A stretch of 64,000 nucleotides of DNA from Ambrosia x helenae (Eukaryota > Streptophyta > Magnoliopsida > Asterales > Asteraceae). Positions 44,037 through 55,964 of this stretch are shown piece after piece. The translations under genes and the position numbers were made by a program. The stretch spans positions 32,168,561 to 32,232,560 of the forward strand of contig CM061223.1 of assembly GCA_030844895.1 (NCBI GenBank), in the 5' to 3' direction. A model generated the notes under the pieces. It was not told the origin of the DNA. It worked only from the letters and a program-made list of their open reading frames with translations, and ran no database searches. Numbering within the stretch: the first letter of the stretch is position 1; each line of letters opens with the position of its first letter.

Positions 44037-45725
44037 TTACAAATTTACCATCCCAAGCATGGAGACTAACTTCTGAAATGTTGATGTGTCAAGGGGTTTA
44101 GTGAATATGTCAGCTATTTGATTAGCTGTTGCTACATGTTTCACTTCAATCTTGCCTTTTTCATAGCAATCTCTTATGAAATGATACCTGATTTCAATAT
44201 GTTTGGTTTTTGAAAACTGAACAGGATTTTGAATGATACTAATGGCAGATTTGTTGTCTACAAGCAATGGTGTCTTGGTTTCTTTGATTCCATAATCAAG
44301 AAGTTGATACTGGAGCCATTGTATATGTGATGTACAACTTGCAGCTGCAATGTATTCAGCTTCAGCAGTTGAAGTTGCAACAGATGTTTGTTTCTTTGAT
44401 TGCCAGGACACTAGACAGTTTCCTAAGAATTAACAACCACCAGATGTTGATTTTCTTGACATTTTACACCCTGCATAGTCACTATCTGAAAAAGCTGATA
44501 ACTTGGTATTGCTTGAAGCAGGATACCAAATTCCAAGTGCTGGAGTTCCTTTCAGATATCTGAAGATTCTTTTGACTGCAATGAGGTGTGATTCCCTAGG
44601 AGCTGATTGATATCTAGCGCAGACACATGTTGAAAACATAATATCTGGTCTAGAAGCAGCTAGATATAAAAGGGAACCTATCATACATCTATACATGGTT
44701 TGATCAACCTGTTTTCCTTGATCATCTGGTTCAACTTGTGTGGTTGGTGTCATGGGAGTGGAACATGATTTACAGTCTTGTAAAGAAAATTTGTTTAATA
44801 ATTCTTTAGCAAATTTTGATTGATGTATAAAAGTTCCATTTGTTTGTTGTTTAATCTGCAGTCCCAGAAAGTACTGCAGTTCTCCCATTGTACTCATCTC
44901 AAATTTTGATTGCATGAGTTTCTTAAATTCATCACACAGTTTTGTGTTTGTTGAACCAAAAATGATATCATCAACATATATTTGAACAAGTAAGATATGA
45001 TTTCCAACATGTTTTATGAAAAGAGTTTTATCAATGGCACCTCTTGTGAAGGTATTTTTGAGTAACAAGGTTGAAAGTGTTTCATACCAGGCTCTTGGAG
45101 CCTGTTTGAGCCCATAAAGAGCTTTGTCTAGTTTGTACACCCACTCAGGATGAGAAGGATCCTCAAACCCAGGTGGCTGACAAACATACACTTCCACTTT
45201 TATTTTTCCATACAAAAATGCACTCTTAACATCCATTTGATAAACTTTTAATTTGTTGGAAATGGCATAGGCCAGAAATAACCTGATGGCTTCAAGCCTT
45301 GCAACTGGAGCAAAGGTTTCATCATAGTCAATTCCTTCTTCTTGAGAGTAACCTTGTACTACCAGTCTTGCCTTGTTCTTTATAATCATACCAGCTTCAT
45401 CTTGATTGTTCCTGAAAACCCATCTTGTGCCAATTAGTTGCTTGTTTGGTGGTAAGGGACAGATTTCCCAAACCTGTTGCTTGTTGAATTGAAGCAATTC
45501 ATCTTGCATTGCTTGCACCCAATTGTTGTCTTTGAGGGCTTCCTGGTACTTCTTTGGTTCCAACTGTGAAATAAATGCTGAGAAGAGACAAAAGTTGGAA
45601 AGCTGGTTTCTTGTAAGAACACCTGATGCAATATCTCCCATGATTTGATCAAGTGGATGATCTTTGTGTTCGATCAGTTGTTGTAAACCACTGACAGGTG
45701 TTGGTGGCTCATGTTCTTCAAACAA
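44037..45725 (-). pseudogene. pol: Copia reverse transcriptase and RNase H
   Basis: The RT frame 45725-44430 contains the Copia landmarks GTRWVFRNN, KARLVVQGYSQEEGIDY, YQMDVKSAFLYG, ALYGLKQAPRAWY and the catalytic YVDD. An in-frame TAA at 44430-44432 precedes the RNase H end (44411-44037: WQSKKQTSVATSTAEAEY, ADIFTKPL), which remains in the same frame. Upstream, 46045-45740 is a linker that also lost its frame. The catalytic residues are kept but the polyprotein is interrupted. Confidence 0.9.
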
Positions 45726-46088
45726 ACTACTGAGGTCTATTATATCTGGTTCAGCAGTTTCAGTGTCTTCAATAGTTGCAGGTGCTGAAGCAAATATTTG
45801 AGTTTGTTCCTCAGTATTTGTTGAATCAGAAGTTTGTGAAACTTCTGATGGTTTTGAAGTTGACTTAATGACTGTTTGAGGGGTCCATGGTGTGGGATCC
45901 TCATCATCAAACCTTTGATCACCATAATAAGTAGGTTTTGATGAGGTAACAGTCTTTTCAGGTCCAAAATGAAAACTGTCAAGATCAAAAAGTTCAGCAG
46001 GATGTGCTGGAATGAGAGTGTGTTTTGACTCATTGAACTTGACATTTAGTGTTTCTTCTACTATCCTGGTTCTTGAGTTAAAAACCTT

Positions 46089-47345
46089 TTAGGCTTTTCT
46101 AGTTGAAGAATAACCAAGAAAGTAACCTGAATCAACTTTGGCAGCAAACTTTGAAATAGATTCCTTAATGTTCAAGATGAAACATTGACACCCAAAAGCC
46201 CTGAAAAAGGAGATAAGGGGCTTCATGCCATGAAGAACTTCATAGGCAGTCTTGGAATGTCTCTTGACAATAAGGACTCTATTTTGAACATAACATGATG
46301 TGTTAACTGCTTCTGCCCAAAAGTATAATGGTAGGCCAGAATCAGCTAACATTGTTCTTGCTCCTTCAATTAAAGTTCTGTTCTTCCTTTCTACTACACC
46401 ATTTTGTTTAGGAGTTCTGGGAACACTGAATTGTCTAATAATCCCTTTAGACAAACAGAATTCATCCAGAGTTTTGTTCCTGAACTCTGTCCCATTATCA
46501 CTTCTAATGGTTTTGACAGGTAGAGAATATTGCTTCTCTACTTGTAGAATGAAGAACTTGATGATTTCAGCAGCCTTATCCTTGGAAAATAAGAAGAATA
46601 CCCATGTAAATCTTGAGTAGTCATCAATGATGACTAAGCAGTACTTCTTCTTACCAAGGCTCATGATCATTACAGGCCCAAATAAGTCCATATGGAGTAG
46701 TTGAAGAGATGCAGTTGTTTTTGATTCTTCAATAGACTTATAGGAGGACTTATGCTGTTTTCCCTTTAAACAGGATACACAGTGTTCTTGACACTGGTAT
46801 ACTTTTAAGGGTAGACCTCTGACCAAGCCCATTTTTGTGACTTTATTTATGGTTTTAAAGTTCACATGGCCAAGTCTCCTGTGCCAGAGATCAGTCTCTG
46901 AAGTTGATGCCTTTGAGAAGAAACAGGCAGTGTTGTTCAATACTTTGTCTTTTTCAATGTCCACTGCATAGACATTGCCACATCTTTTGGCTATCAACAA
47001 AGTGTGATCTTCAATGATCTTCTCTATCAACTTCTGGCCTTCTGGTGATATGATCTTGCATGCTGTCTTTGTGAAAAAGGAAGAATATCCTTTATCACAC
47101 ATTTGTGACACACTCAGCAAGTTGTACTCAAGGTTTTCAACCAGATTGACCTTGTCAAACTATATTTTGCCAGAGGAGACATTTCCATGTCCTAGCACAT
47201 ATCCCTTAGCATTGTTCCCAAAGGATACAGATCCTTCTCTTTGACTGATAAAATTATTTATCAGGTATCTGCATCCTGTCATGTGCATTGAGCCTCCACT
47301 GTCTACATACCAAATGCTATTTAAGCCTCTGGAAACTCTCTGCAC
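46089..47345 (-). pseudogene. pol: Copia protease remnant and integrase
   Basis: The protease piece 47345-47160 has the active-site region WYVDSGGSMHMTG. The frame then stops and resumes at 47120 as integrase: a GAG-pre-integrase HHCC finger (HRRLGHVNF, CVSCLKGKQHK) and the DDE core (HMDLFGP, IRSDNGTEF, NGVVERKNRTL). It ends with a TAA inside the conserved region after STRKA at 46089. Confidence 0.88.
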
Positions 47346-47356
47346 AAGATAGCAAA

Positions 47357-49918
47357 TTAGTTAGATTTAGGAACCCAAGCCATTTTGGCTTTGGGTTTGC
47401 TCTTGAGAACATTTACAGTTTGTTCTTGACCAAGTTGAGAAATCCATGTCTTTTTGGCAATGGATTTTTCATTAAGAGCAATGGTGGTATCCTTTTGAGG
47501 ACCACCATCAACTTTGGTCATAAGTAGTTGTACCATGTTTATGAGATCCTTAATCTCAGCAGTTTGTGAAACTGCTGATGATGTAGGTCTAACTACTGAA
47601 AGAGAATTTTGAGAAAAAAATATTTGTTGAGATTTTGTCTTTTTCTGAGAAAAGGTGTTTACTGGTTGTTGTTTCCTGGGAGAAAAAGTTTTTACAAAAT
47701 CATTTTTAATTTGCTTTCCCACAACCAGTTGTTGTTTTGTCTTGTTGTACTGAATACCTTTTCTGTATCTGCAAAATTCTATCTTGTGGTTGAACAGACC
47801 ACAGATTTCACATTCTTTTGTCTTTTCTTTCAAAGACAAGTTTCTGACTGTATTGATTGTTTTGGGTCATCAGTAGTTTTCAGGTTCTCAACTCCTGATG
47901 TAGTTGAAACTACTGATGGCTTAAAGTCAGAATTAATCAGTACTTCTGAAAAACTTTCTTTGTGAGTTTTTAGAAAGTTCTCATGGAAAGATGTGCATTC
48001 TTTTTCTTCAGAAGTTTCACCTGAAACAATTTTTCTCCCATCTTCAGTAGTTTTGGGGGAAAAATCTGTTGGTGTTTCAGTGTGATTGTACCCTATGCCA
48101 AACCTAACATTTGAAGCACTTTGTTTGTTTAGCAATAGTTGGTACCCCTTACAAGATTCAACCCATTTTTCACATGTGACCTTGGGTTCAGCAAGCCCTT
48201 GTCTAACATTTCCTAGGTCATTTATCATGATTTTAATTTGTGCTTGGGTTTCAATAGCAGAGTTAGTTAATTTAGAAACTTCTTTTGTTTTTGCAGAAAG
48301 TTTTGTTTCTAAATCACATTTCATCTGAGTGAATTTTCTCTCAGATTCATTTGCTTTCCCTTGTTAGTGCACATTAGTCTCTCTTATGAGAGCAAAAGAT
48401 TCTTTGCAAGAAGTTGAACAAAGTTTTGTCAAAGATTCTTTAGATACCTATGACAAGCAAATTTTGAGGTGCATCCCTCAAATGCCATTAAGGTAAAGTT
48501 CTTTCTGCCATTGTCAGGCTCTCCCCAGTTGATGTCAAACATCTTGTTGTCTGCATCAGGGTTACACTCAGTAGTATCAAAAGGAAGACTGCTCCGGTCA
48601 ACATACCCTGAAGTAAATAAACTTTGTTGTGAGGGTTGCTGAGTCTGTGGAGGTGGTTGAGCAGCTGGAAAGGGAGGGATTGATTGTTGGCTCTGCATCT
48701 GTTAAGCAGACATCTCTACATATTGTACCTGTGGCACATATTGGTGTTGTGGAGCTTGTGCCTATACAAAATGTGCACTCCCTTGTGTTCCATTATTCCT
48801 GTTATAATTGGGGTTAAAGTTATTTCCAGACTGAGATTAGTTAAAGCTAGAGCTTCTACACTCTCTAGCAAAGTGTCCCAACATTTGACACTTGTGACAT
48901 CTAAGTTTAGATTTGTCAAAACCAATTTTTGTTGAACTGTTGAGTCCTGGAAACTTCCTTCCTGACCTTTTGTAAAATTTATTTGTTTTTAAACTTAACA
49001 TGGCCAGTTGGTGGAAAATATCCATTTCTTCTAAGTCATCACTGCTGAAATTTTTTAAATCATCCATGAAAAACACATGTTATCAGCAGTTTGACTAAAA
49101 TCATTATTGTCATAACCTGGGAATGATCTTTCAGATGAAATCCCAGCAGTTATGTCAATATAGTCAAAAGATCCAAAACTATTTGAACAAGTTGGTGAGT
49201 CTTGTCCCAATAGTGCTGTACTACCTGGTAGATAGTCATCAGCAGTTTTGCCAGAACTTTGTAACTTTTTCTTTTGATCAATTTCTCTTTCAAAAGTAAG
49301 TAATCTCCCATGAAGTTTTGTAAGAGTGAGGGAGCTAAAGTCTGGTGAAGATCTTAAGACTATAGAGTATGTTTCCCATTTTTCAGGTAAAGACCTTAAA
49401 AATCTATGAAGCATAGATACAGTTGTGTAGGTCTGACCATTTAATTTTAGCTCAGATATTAATGAGGAGAATCTTTCAAATTGTTGAGTTAAAGTTTCCC
49501 CATTAATGTGAGCAAAAGTTTCATATTGTTGAGCCAGGATTTCTCTGGTGTTGGCAATCACCTCTTCAGTTCCTCCAAACTGTTCTTTGAGGCAGTCCCA
49601 AAGCTCTTTGGCACTATCACAATGTAATAGGCCAGAGTAGATTTCATTTGGGAGTGCCATTGCCAACATAGAGAAAGCTTTAGCATCAAGCTCAAGTTTT
49701 AGGAAATCATCATCTGTATAGTCTTTTGGGTCTTTTGGAATTTCTTCTTTAGTTTCAAGATTAATGTTTACTGGTTTATGAGGACCATATATCACAGATT
49801 TCCAGCAACTTGTGTTGGTCTGTGATAAGGTATGTGCCATTCTCCTTTGCCAGATGTTATATTCATTTCTTACTAGAATAGCAGGTTTATTGGCAAAACC
49901 AGTATTATGAGGATCCAT
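47357..49918 (-). pseudogene. gag: Copia gag, fragmented
   Basis: The capsid part 49918-49055 starts MDPHNTGFANKP and shows the UBN2-type gag pattern (WDCLKEQFGGTEEV, LTQQFERFSSLISELK, LRSLPEKW). The frame then shifts to 49076-48837, which carries a CCHC knuckle (CHKCQMLGHFAREC). Further pieces are at 48698-48429 and 48324-47830, and a second Cys/His cluster (CEICGLFNHKIEFC) is at 47839-47357. The pieces follow one another in order, separated by stops or 1-2 nt shifts. Confidence 0.85.
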
Positions 49919-50060
49919 TTTAAAGAGTATTGATTTGTCAAATATCTCTTAAAGTGATGGATGTTGATAAAGGTGAGCTTATAATCCTTTATTGAATATC
50001 AATAAGAGCCTGTGTCTGATTCTCAATGTGGTAGATTGATATGTGATCAGATAAACCAGT

Positions 50061-50072
50061 GCTCTGATATCA
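50061..50072 (-). other. Primer-binding site of the Copia element
   Basis: The minus strand reads TGATATCAGAGC two bases inside LTR B. It matches the initiator tRNA-Met complement with one mismatch (GG to GA). Confidence 0.8.
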
Positions 50073-50074
50073 AT

Positions 50075-50772
50075 TGTTGGATCAGTATTGCTCTTTTGTA
50101 TGAACTTGCTAGTGAACACTTAGGTGTTTAGCAAGTTCTTAATCAGTGATAGCACAGCGGAATGTTATGAGTTTAAAGCTACACTTATCAACAGGAGTTA
50201 TTACTCCCCCTGGATGTTTGAGAAACTAATAAATGATAAGTATTTATTGAGAATCTAAGTATTGAATGAGAATGAAACACTTAGACAAATTCTTAATAAA
50301 TATGAAATGGAAATAACAATAATATGCTTTGAAGGATTTCTGTATTAAAATCAATGTCTAAAACAAAGGGATGAACCCTTCTATTTATAGACTTTACAGA
50401 TACATGAACCTTGCCAAAAAGCAAGTTCAGAGACAAGTTGCAACAAGTTGCAATCTTGGAACTTGTATATAAAGTAAAAGTAATACTAAACTAATAAACT
50501 ACTGATACAAAAGGCGGTGGAAAAGATCTTCTCATAAGTACTGATGAATGACACACTACTGATGAGTAGTTTGTCTTCAGTAGTTCTTTAGTAGAAATGT
50601 CTGGTTTGGACTTCAGAACTTCTGATGACTTTTCTTCTTCAGTACTTGTGTAATCTCTTCTTCAGCAGTTTGATCTTCCTTCTTCAGCAGTTCTATACTT
50701 AGAATATTTTGACAGAAGTGAATTAGACTAAGGTTTGCAAAAGTGGTTTCACCAATCCTCTTTGTCCTAACA
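50075..50772 (-). repeat. Copia 5' LTR (LTR B), 698 bp
   Basis: Same ends and length as LTR A, with about ten substitutions. It adjoins the primer-binding site on the left and GTGAT (50773-50777) on the right. A TATA box CTATAAATAG (minus strand) lies at 50381-50390. Confidence 0.95.
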
Positions 50773-52258
50773 GTGATAAAACCATGTAAAAAAATTATGA
50801 AAAATCACACAACACAGCTAATTCCAGAAACTACACACAATAGATCAGTTTAGTAGAAAAATTCCCAAAAATAGTGTATTCATCCAAACGGGATGAATCC
50901 ACTTGTAAAAGCCAATTTATTCCAATGTTAATCTACTGTCCAAATTTCATAATTTAATTCCTTGTAAAACTCGAGTTACGATTGTTCAAAGTTGACTTAG
51001 TTTGTTAATTCGAAAATCTGATATGACCTTTAATCCAAGAAAATTCCAAAAACATATCAAACGACATCCAAATCAGATGATTTTGCCCATTCTAAAAAGT
51101 TAAGACCATGTAAAATCCATTCATGCAAAGAATCGATCAAAACAATTATTTTCAAGCCACGTAACAGACCGTACAAGTTGACATTCAGATTCTGTCCAGA
51201 TTTTAATCATGCAATATCATCAATTATATCAAACCCTAGTTGCATATTATCAATCAATAACACCATATAATTATCATAAAACATTAATAAGAGCCACATC
51301 TGATCAAAACCCTAATGATACATCATAAACATCATCATTCATAAACCCTAGGCGTCTAAAACATCAAGAACATGCAAAATCATGCAACCTATCAATTACT
51401 AATCGCATGAGATTATGTTTAACCCATTCAATCTTTATAAACATCAAGTTTTAATCTTTATGAAAAGGTTTTAGACCTGGACAAACTTAGTTATAAGGTT
51501 TTATAACATATTAAAGAAGATTAAAACACAAGAGATTGAAGATTATACCCCAACCATCCTACTGGTCCTCCTATTACGATTTTTATTAACGTATTCGGTT
51601 TAAGTTCACGTAATCACATACAGTTTGCACATAGTTTCACAGAGTATCATAGAAGCACGTAATTGCAATCAATCTCAATCAATTAATTCACAATAATTTA
51701 ACTACATCGTTCACCAAAGTCCAAGGTTCACTAATAATGTATACAATCTGGTAATTCCCCGAATTACCACTTCATGCAGTTATTAACCTATAACTATGCA
51801 ACGTGTGTCCTATCTAGCTAACCCTAGTTAAGTAGAATGCAAGAAATGTAACTAGAGTTTAGTTAAAGTGAGAACCTGAAATTGCGGGGTATCACAGGGG
51901 TGAAGGCTACGAGGTGTTTGGTGATGGTTGTGGTGGTGAAGCTGACGGGGGTGGAGGTGATGGTGATGGTGAGTGGCGGAGTTGATGATGGTGAAGGAGG
52001 CGGTGGTGAAGGTATGCGATGAAGATAACCCTAAAAAATCTATCCCTAAATCTAATTTGTTCTTAAATAATTAGCTGATGATGATGTTGTGCTCCTTCGA
52101 TGATGATGTTGTGCTCCTTCGATGGTTGCAGATGAAAGATTTAGGGGGTTCAGACATGTTGTGCTCCTTCGATGATGACGATGATGGTTTGGTAAGACCC
52201 GCCCCACTTTACCTTGTTTTAGATTAGTGTGTGTTCAAAGAATGAATTAAAGTACACA

Positions 52259-52314
<56 letters not shown>
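52259..52314. repeat. (TTA)n microsatellite, copy 2
   Basis: Paralogous to 38157-38220 and shorter by about three triplets. Confidence 0.97.
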
Positions 52315-52315
<1 letters not shown>

Positions 52316-52946
52316 AAAGGAGGAGACAAACGACAAGATTTCACACCTTGCCTTTCTTTGACCTTAACAAAACACTATTTGTTTCTTTTCTATACAAAAA
52401 CCACCACCAGTGTGGTGGCCTAATGTGACGACTAACAAATGCATTTTCAAATGCATTTTCAAGGGTTTGTATGGTTTGGTTCGGTTCTATGTAAATAGGT
52501 TGTTAGTCATTCGTGCATAGTGACTTTTGTGTTTTACAGTAATATAAATAGAAGTAGTCTATGTTTTTTTCTTTTGGTGCACACTAACGTAATGGCGTTT
52601 TATTTTCAAAATTTGATTAATAAACTTTGACCCTACACTTTGTTAATATTCATTTGTATGTCTCTAGTATTGCTCTCATGGAGGGTCACATATTAAAGAT
52701 CAATTAAAATTTGAAGTTCAGTATGTATCAAAATCAAAACGTATATACACTGCTTTGGTATCTAATTTAATAATAGACATGGTCTGATACACCCATATCT
52801 ATTAAAAACTTGTTTATTTTTTAATATTGATGTAAGTTTGACAGTGCATATGCCAGATCTTTTATTTGTATACAAAATAATAATATTAGGGTTGGGCTAT
52901 CCAACCCACTGATTAGTTGAACCAAAACTCTTAAAATCGCCTTCAA

Positions 52947-53009
<63 letters not shown>
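52947..53009. repeat. (TTA)n microsatellite, second array, copy 2
   Basis: Paralogous to 38841-38894 and longer by about three triplets. Confidence 0.97.
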
Positions 53010-53265
53010 CTTTTCGTTCCAAAGTAGGAAGTGGGTTATATTTACAATGGCTCTCAAATTTATAAGTATCTTTTGGGTTTTTACACCGGTGTAAATAATT
53101 TTCATAGATGGGTTTCATAAACAATAGATGCACATATTGACTTTTGAATATGTGTTTTTTTTAAAGTAAATGAATTAAAAAATAAAATAAAGTTAAAAAA
53201 ATATGATACTTTAATAAGTGAATAAAAAATTAATATGATATTATATTACTTTCTTCTGTCTCATA

Positions 53266-54007
53266 TAGGGTTGCAAACGAACTGAACTTTCAGCAAACAG
53301 TTCATGAACTGTTCGGCGTGAAGTTCGTTCGTTTAGTAAATGAACGAACACGAACAAAAAATTCTGTTCGTTTAGTTAAACGAACGAACATGAACAGAGG
53401 TCGAGTTCGTTCGTTTATGTTCGTGAACGTTCGGTAACGTGTTCATTTGTGTGCGATAGTTTATTAAGGTTTTTAATTTTTATAATTATTAATATTCTTT
53501 TATTTTTATTTATTTTACCCAACAAATAATATCTTTGAGGTAAATATATGACTAATGAGATCAATAAACCTAATTTTTGTATCCAAGCTCATTATATGTT
53601 TTCACGTTCCAACGTTGATGCCCCCCACCTCCAACGCCCTCTGCCATCCACCTCCAATGCCCTTCTCCAGTACTAAGTATGTTTGGACAATTATGTTATA
53701 TTTTAGGTGGATCTAGCTAATGTCTTAATGTATATGAATTCGATGTTATTCAAAAGTTAATATATGTCCGTATTTGTTTCCGTTCATGAACACTTGTTTG
53801 TGTTCATTAATGTTCGTTTGTGTTCGTGTGCGTTCATGAGCAAAACTAACAAACGAACACGAACATGAGTGTTTTCTTAACAAACGAACACGAACAGAAA
53901 ATCTTGTTCGGTAAGTGTTCAGGAACTGTTCGTGAACACATAAATTTCCTAACAAACGAACACGAACAAGGCCTTGATCGTGTTCGTTCGGTTCGTTTGC
54001 AACCCTA
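53266..54007. mobile_element. Non-autonomous hAT element, copy 2, 742 bp
   Basis: Same length and ends as 39666-40407. The 8-bp duplications are GTCTCATA (left, one substitution) and ATCTCATA (right). It was copied by the segmental duplication, not by independent transposition. Confidence 0.92.
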
Positions 54008-54119
54008 ATCTCATAGTTTTTTTACCTAAATACCCTCTTGTACTTTATTCTATTAAAAAAATACTAATAAAAATTAAAATTAACATATCAAGACAAAAAT
54101 GTCTCATCATTTGATCTCA

Positions 54120-54325
54120 ACCATTGGATCATCAAGATCAATGACCAAAAGAGTTTATATGATTCTCACAACTCAATAGAGTTCTCAAAATAACCCATCC
54201 CATTATATGTAAATGTATCCTAGTTTAAATGTGTAATTAAAAAATATCAATCGTGATAAGTTAAAGGAATAAATGTCAAGAAAGAAACAATAGTGTATTT
54301 ATTTCTCTAGTTGCCAATTGTATCA
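54120..54325. other. Short AT-rich stretch, nothing recognised
   Basis: Unrelated to copy 1 beyond the duplication boundary. Words such as AACCATTGGATCATCAAGATC recall other plant transposon ends but no element could be delimited. Confidence 0.5.
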
Positions 54326-54685
54326 CGTTATTTAGTTTGGTTGTGAGAAAGGTATAAGGCATGGGATCCTCTGTCACCTTTTGTGTTTCTTATAGTTATG
54401 AAGGCCTTATCGGATTTGTATAGACGAGCAGTAAGCATTGGTGCATTTGATGGCATTTCTCTTCCTAATGGATGTTCGAGTGTGTTCTATTTCTTATTCG
54501 CTGGTGATGTTATGTTTCTTGGAGAGTGGTCGACTTTTAACTTCCTTAATTTGAAGCAAATATTGAGGGTGTTTTATCTATGTTCGGGATTGAAGATAAA
54601 TATAAATAAGTCGACCATGATGGGCGTTGGTGTGGATTGGCAAGAGGTGAAACGAGTGGCGGATGTGATGGGGTTTTAAGCGAGT
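54326..54685 (+). pseudogene. LINE (L1-type) reverse transcriptase fragment
   Basis: The plus strand encodes the RT middle region of a plant non-LTR retrotransposon: a degraded GDPLSPF-type motif with a 1-nt loss near 54364, then LIVMKALSDL, the position of the catalytic FADD (here FAGD, first Asp lost), LGEWSTFNFLNLKQIL and YLCSGLKININKS. It is truncated at both ends, with LTR C inserted on its right at 54686. Confidence 0.85.
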
Positions 54686-55270
54686 TGTTGGATTAGATTC
54701 TTATCATCGTTTCTTTTAGAACAGTTTAATCAAAGTAAATGTTTCGAAATAGTAATAAGTGTTCTAAGTTAACAGCTCACTCTTATGATCAGCAAATGCT
54801 CCCCCTCAAATGGTTAACTAAAGTAGCACAAATGTATATGAGAATCAAAACAGTAAATTATATAGCAGTTGTAAATACTCAAATGGTTCTCGTATATTAG
54901 AAAGATATATTCTGCAAGTGTGTCTCAAATAGATGGTGTGAACCCATCTATTTATAGACAGAAGTAAACGTACATAGAAAGTATCAAAACTAATACTATA
55001 ATACTACAACAAGCTGTAGTATTGGAACTTGTACATATAACAAACAAAAACTAATATAATACTAAACTGCCGAAGTTCAAGGGCGGTGGGAAGCTTCTAT
55101 TGGAATTGTTGAAGACAAAACAACTTCTGATGAGTTAAACTGATCAAAGTTGTTCTTCAGGTGTTTGTCTGGTTCACCTTCAAGACTTTACTCTTCAGCA
55201 ATTTGTGTCAACTTCTTCAGTACTTCCCTTTACTTGTTCAGCAGGCTTGTCTATCCTCTTTGACCTAACA
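54686..55270 (-). repeat. Sirevirus-type Copia LTR C (3' LTR), 585 bp
   Basis: It starts TGTTGGATTAG and ends TTTGACCTAACA. It is followed by ATCTCCCCCTGG, the minus-strand polypurine tract, so it is the 3' LTR of a minus-strand element. The TATA box CTATAAATAG (minus strand) is at 54948-54957. It belongs to the same LTR group as A, B and D but a different subfamily. Confidence 0.88.
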
Positions 55271-55752
55271 ATCTCCCCCTGGATTGATGAAGCCAAAACC
55301 TTATCTAATCTTTATTTAAAACGTCCTATTCTTCTGCAGTCAAGGATCCTCCATATTTCTTTTACCATGGACATCTTGAGTTACCTGACTTGTTGTCCAT
55401 TGAAGAGTGGTCCCTACTCTGGTTCAAGATACTGAACTGTTAGTAAATCTTCTGATAAAAGGTTATTCAGTTCATTCTTGTGATGTAGAATCTTGTATGA
55501 ACAGTCTTCTCTTTCCAGGCAGATAGCATTTGACTTGTGGGTGAAGGATCGTTTCATTATTTTAGACTTGGACTTATCAAATTCCATCTTGTAGGGTATG
55601 ATACCCTTTTCTTGGTTTGTACATGATGATTGAGGTTGGTATTCTATTTCAGTAAGTATCACGTTGGATCTTCTTCTGTGTTCAACTTGTACAACACCAG
55701 GAGTATCACTAGGAATTGGAAAGTGATGTTCAGTGATCACCTTGGTTTGTTT

Positions 55753-55964
55753 TTATTCAGTGATGGTTTGTGTCAGTTGATATGCAAATATTGCTGGATC
55801 CATGTGTTGTGTTATCAGAGATTTCTCTTCCCAGGATATGTCTTGCTCAACAATCTGGTTGCCTTCAAGGAGTATAATCTTGAAATCTGTTTTAACTTAT
55901 TCCTCTGTCTTCTTTTGTTTCTTGGCAGTAGGTTTGGAAGTTGGCTTTCTTGCAGGATCAGAAG
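55753..55964 (-). pseudogene. C-terminal fragment of an env-like ORF (LTR C element)
   Basis: The minus strand encodes a Lys-rich stretch, an in-frame TAA at 55897-55899, then VKTDFKIILLEG...FAYQL and a stop at 55753-55755. This aligns with the tail of the env-like ORF at 40520-40800. The remaining 480 bases to the polypurine tract are untranslated; the 108-codon open frame at 55414-55740 lies there and is not clearly a gene. The element is cut at 55965 by other LTR-like DNA. Confidence 0.7.

Larger units (their letters stand above)
40516..50772 (-). mobile_element. Sirevirus-type Copia element, 5' LTR present, 3' LTR missing
   Basis: The minus-strand order is LTR B (50772-50075), primer-binding site, gag, protease, integrase, RT/RNase H, and a long env-like ORF; then the element stops abruptly at 40516-40522 against a copy of its own right flank. 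Integrase before RT makes it Ty1/Copia. The long charged extra ORF after pol and the GGGGGAG-type polypurine tracts of related LTRs here suggest the Sirevirus lineage. All ORFs carry stops or frame changes, so it is dead. Confidence 0.9.
50773..54119. repeat. Duplicated block, copy 2 (3347 bp)
   Basis: This is the original right flank of the Copia insertion: the remaining G2 LTR (to GGGGTATCACA near 51895), the GGGGT duplication, host flank, microsatellites and a hAT element. Compared with copy 1 it lacks 203 bp and 516 bp, both at short direct repeats (ACC and GTGG). It has a small tandem duplication of AAATGCATTTTC near 52440-52460. Confidence 0.93.

Noticed and set aside
25970..54240. One large Helitron or DNA transposon enclosing G2 and the Copia elements
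   Set aside because: Transposon-like words occur at both ends (near 26020 and 54120-54180), but I found no matching terminal structure or target site to support it.
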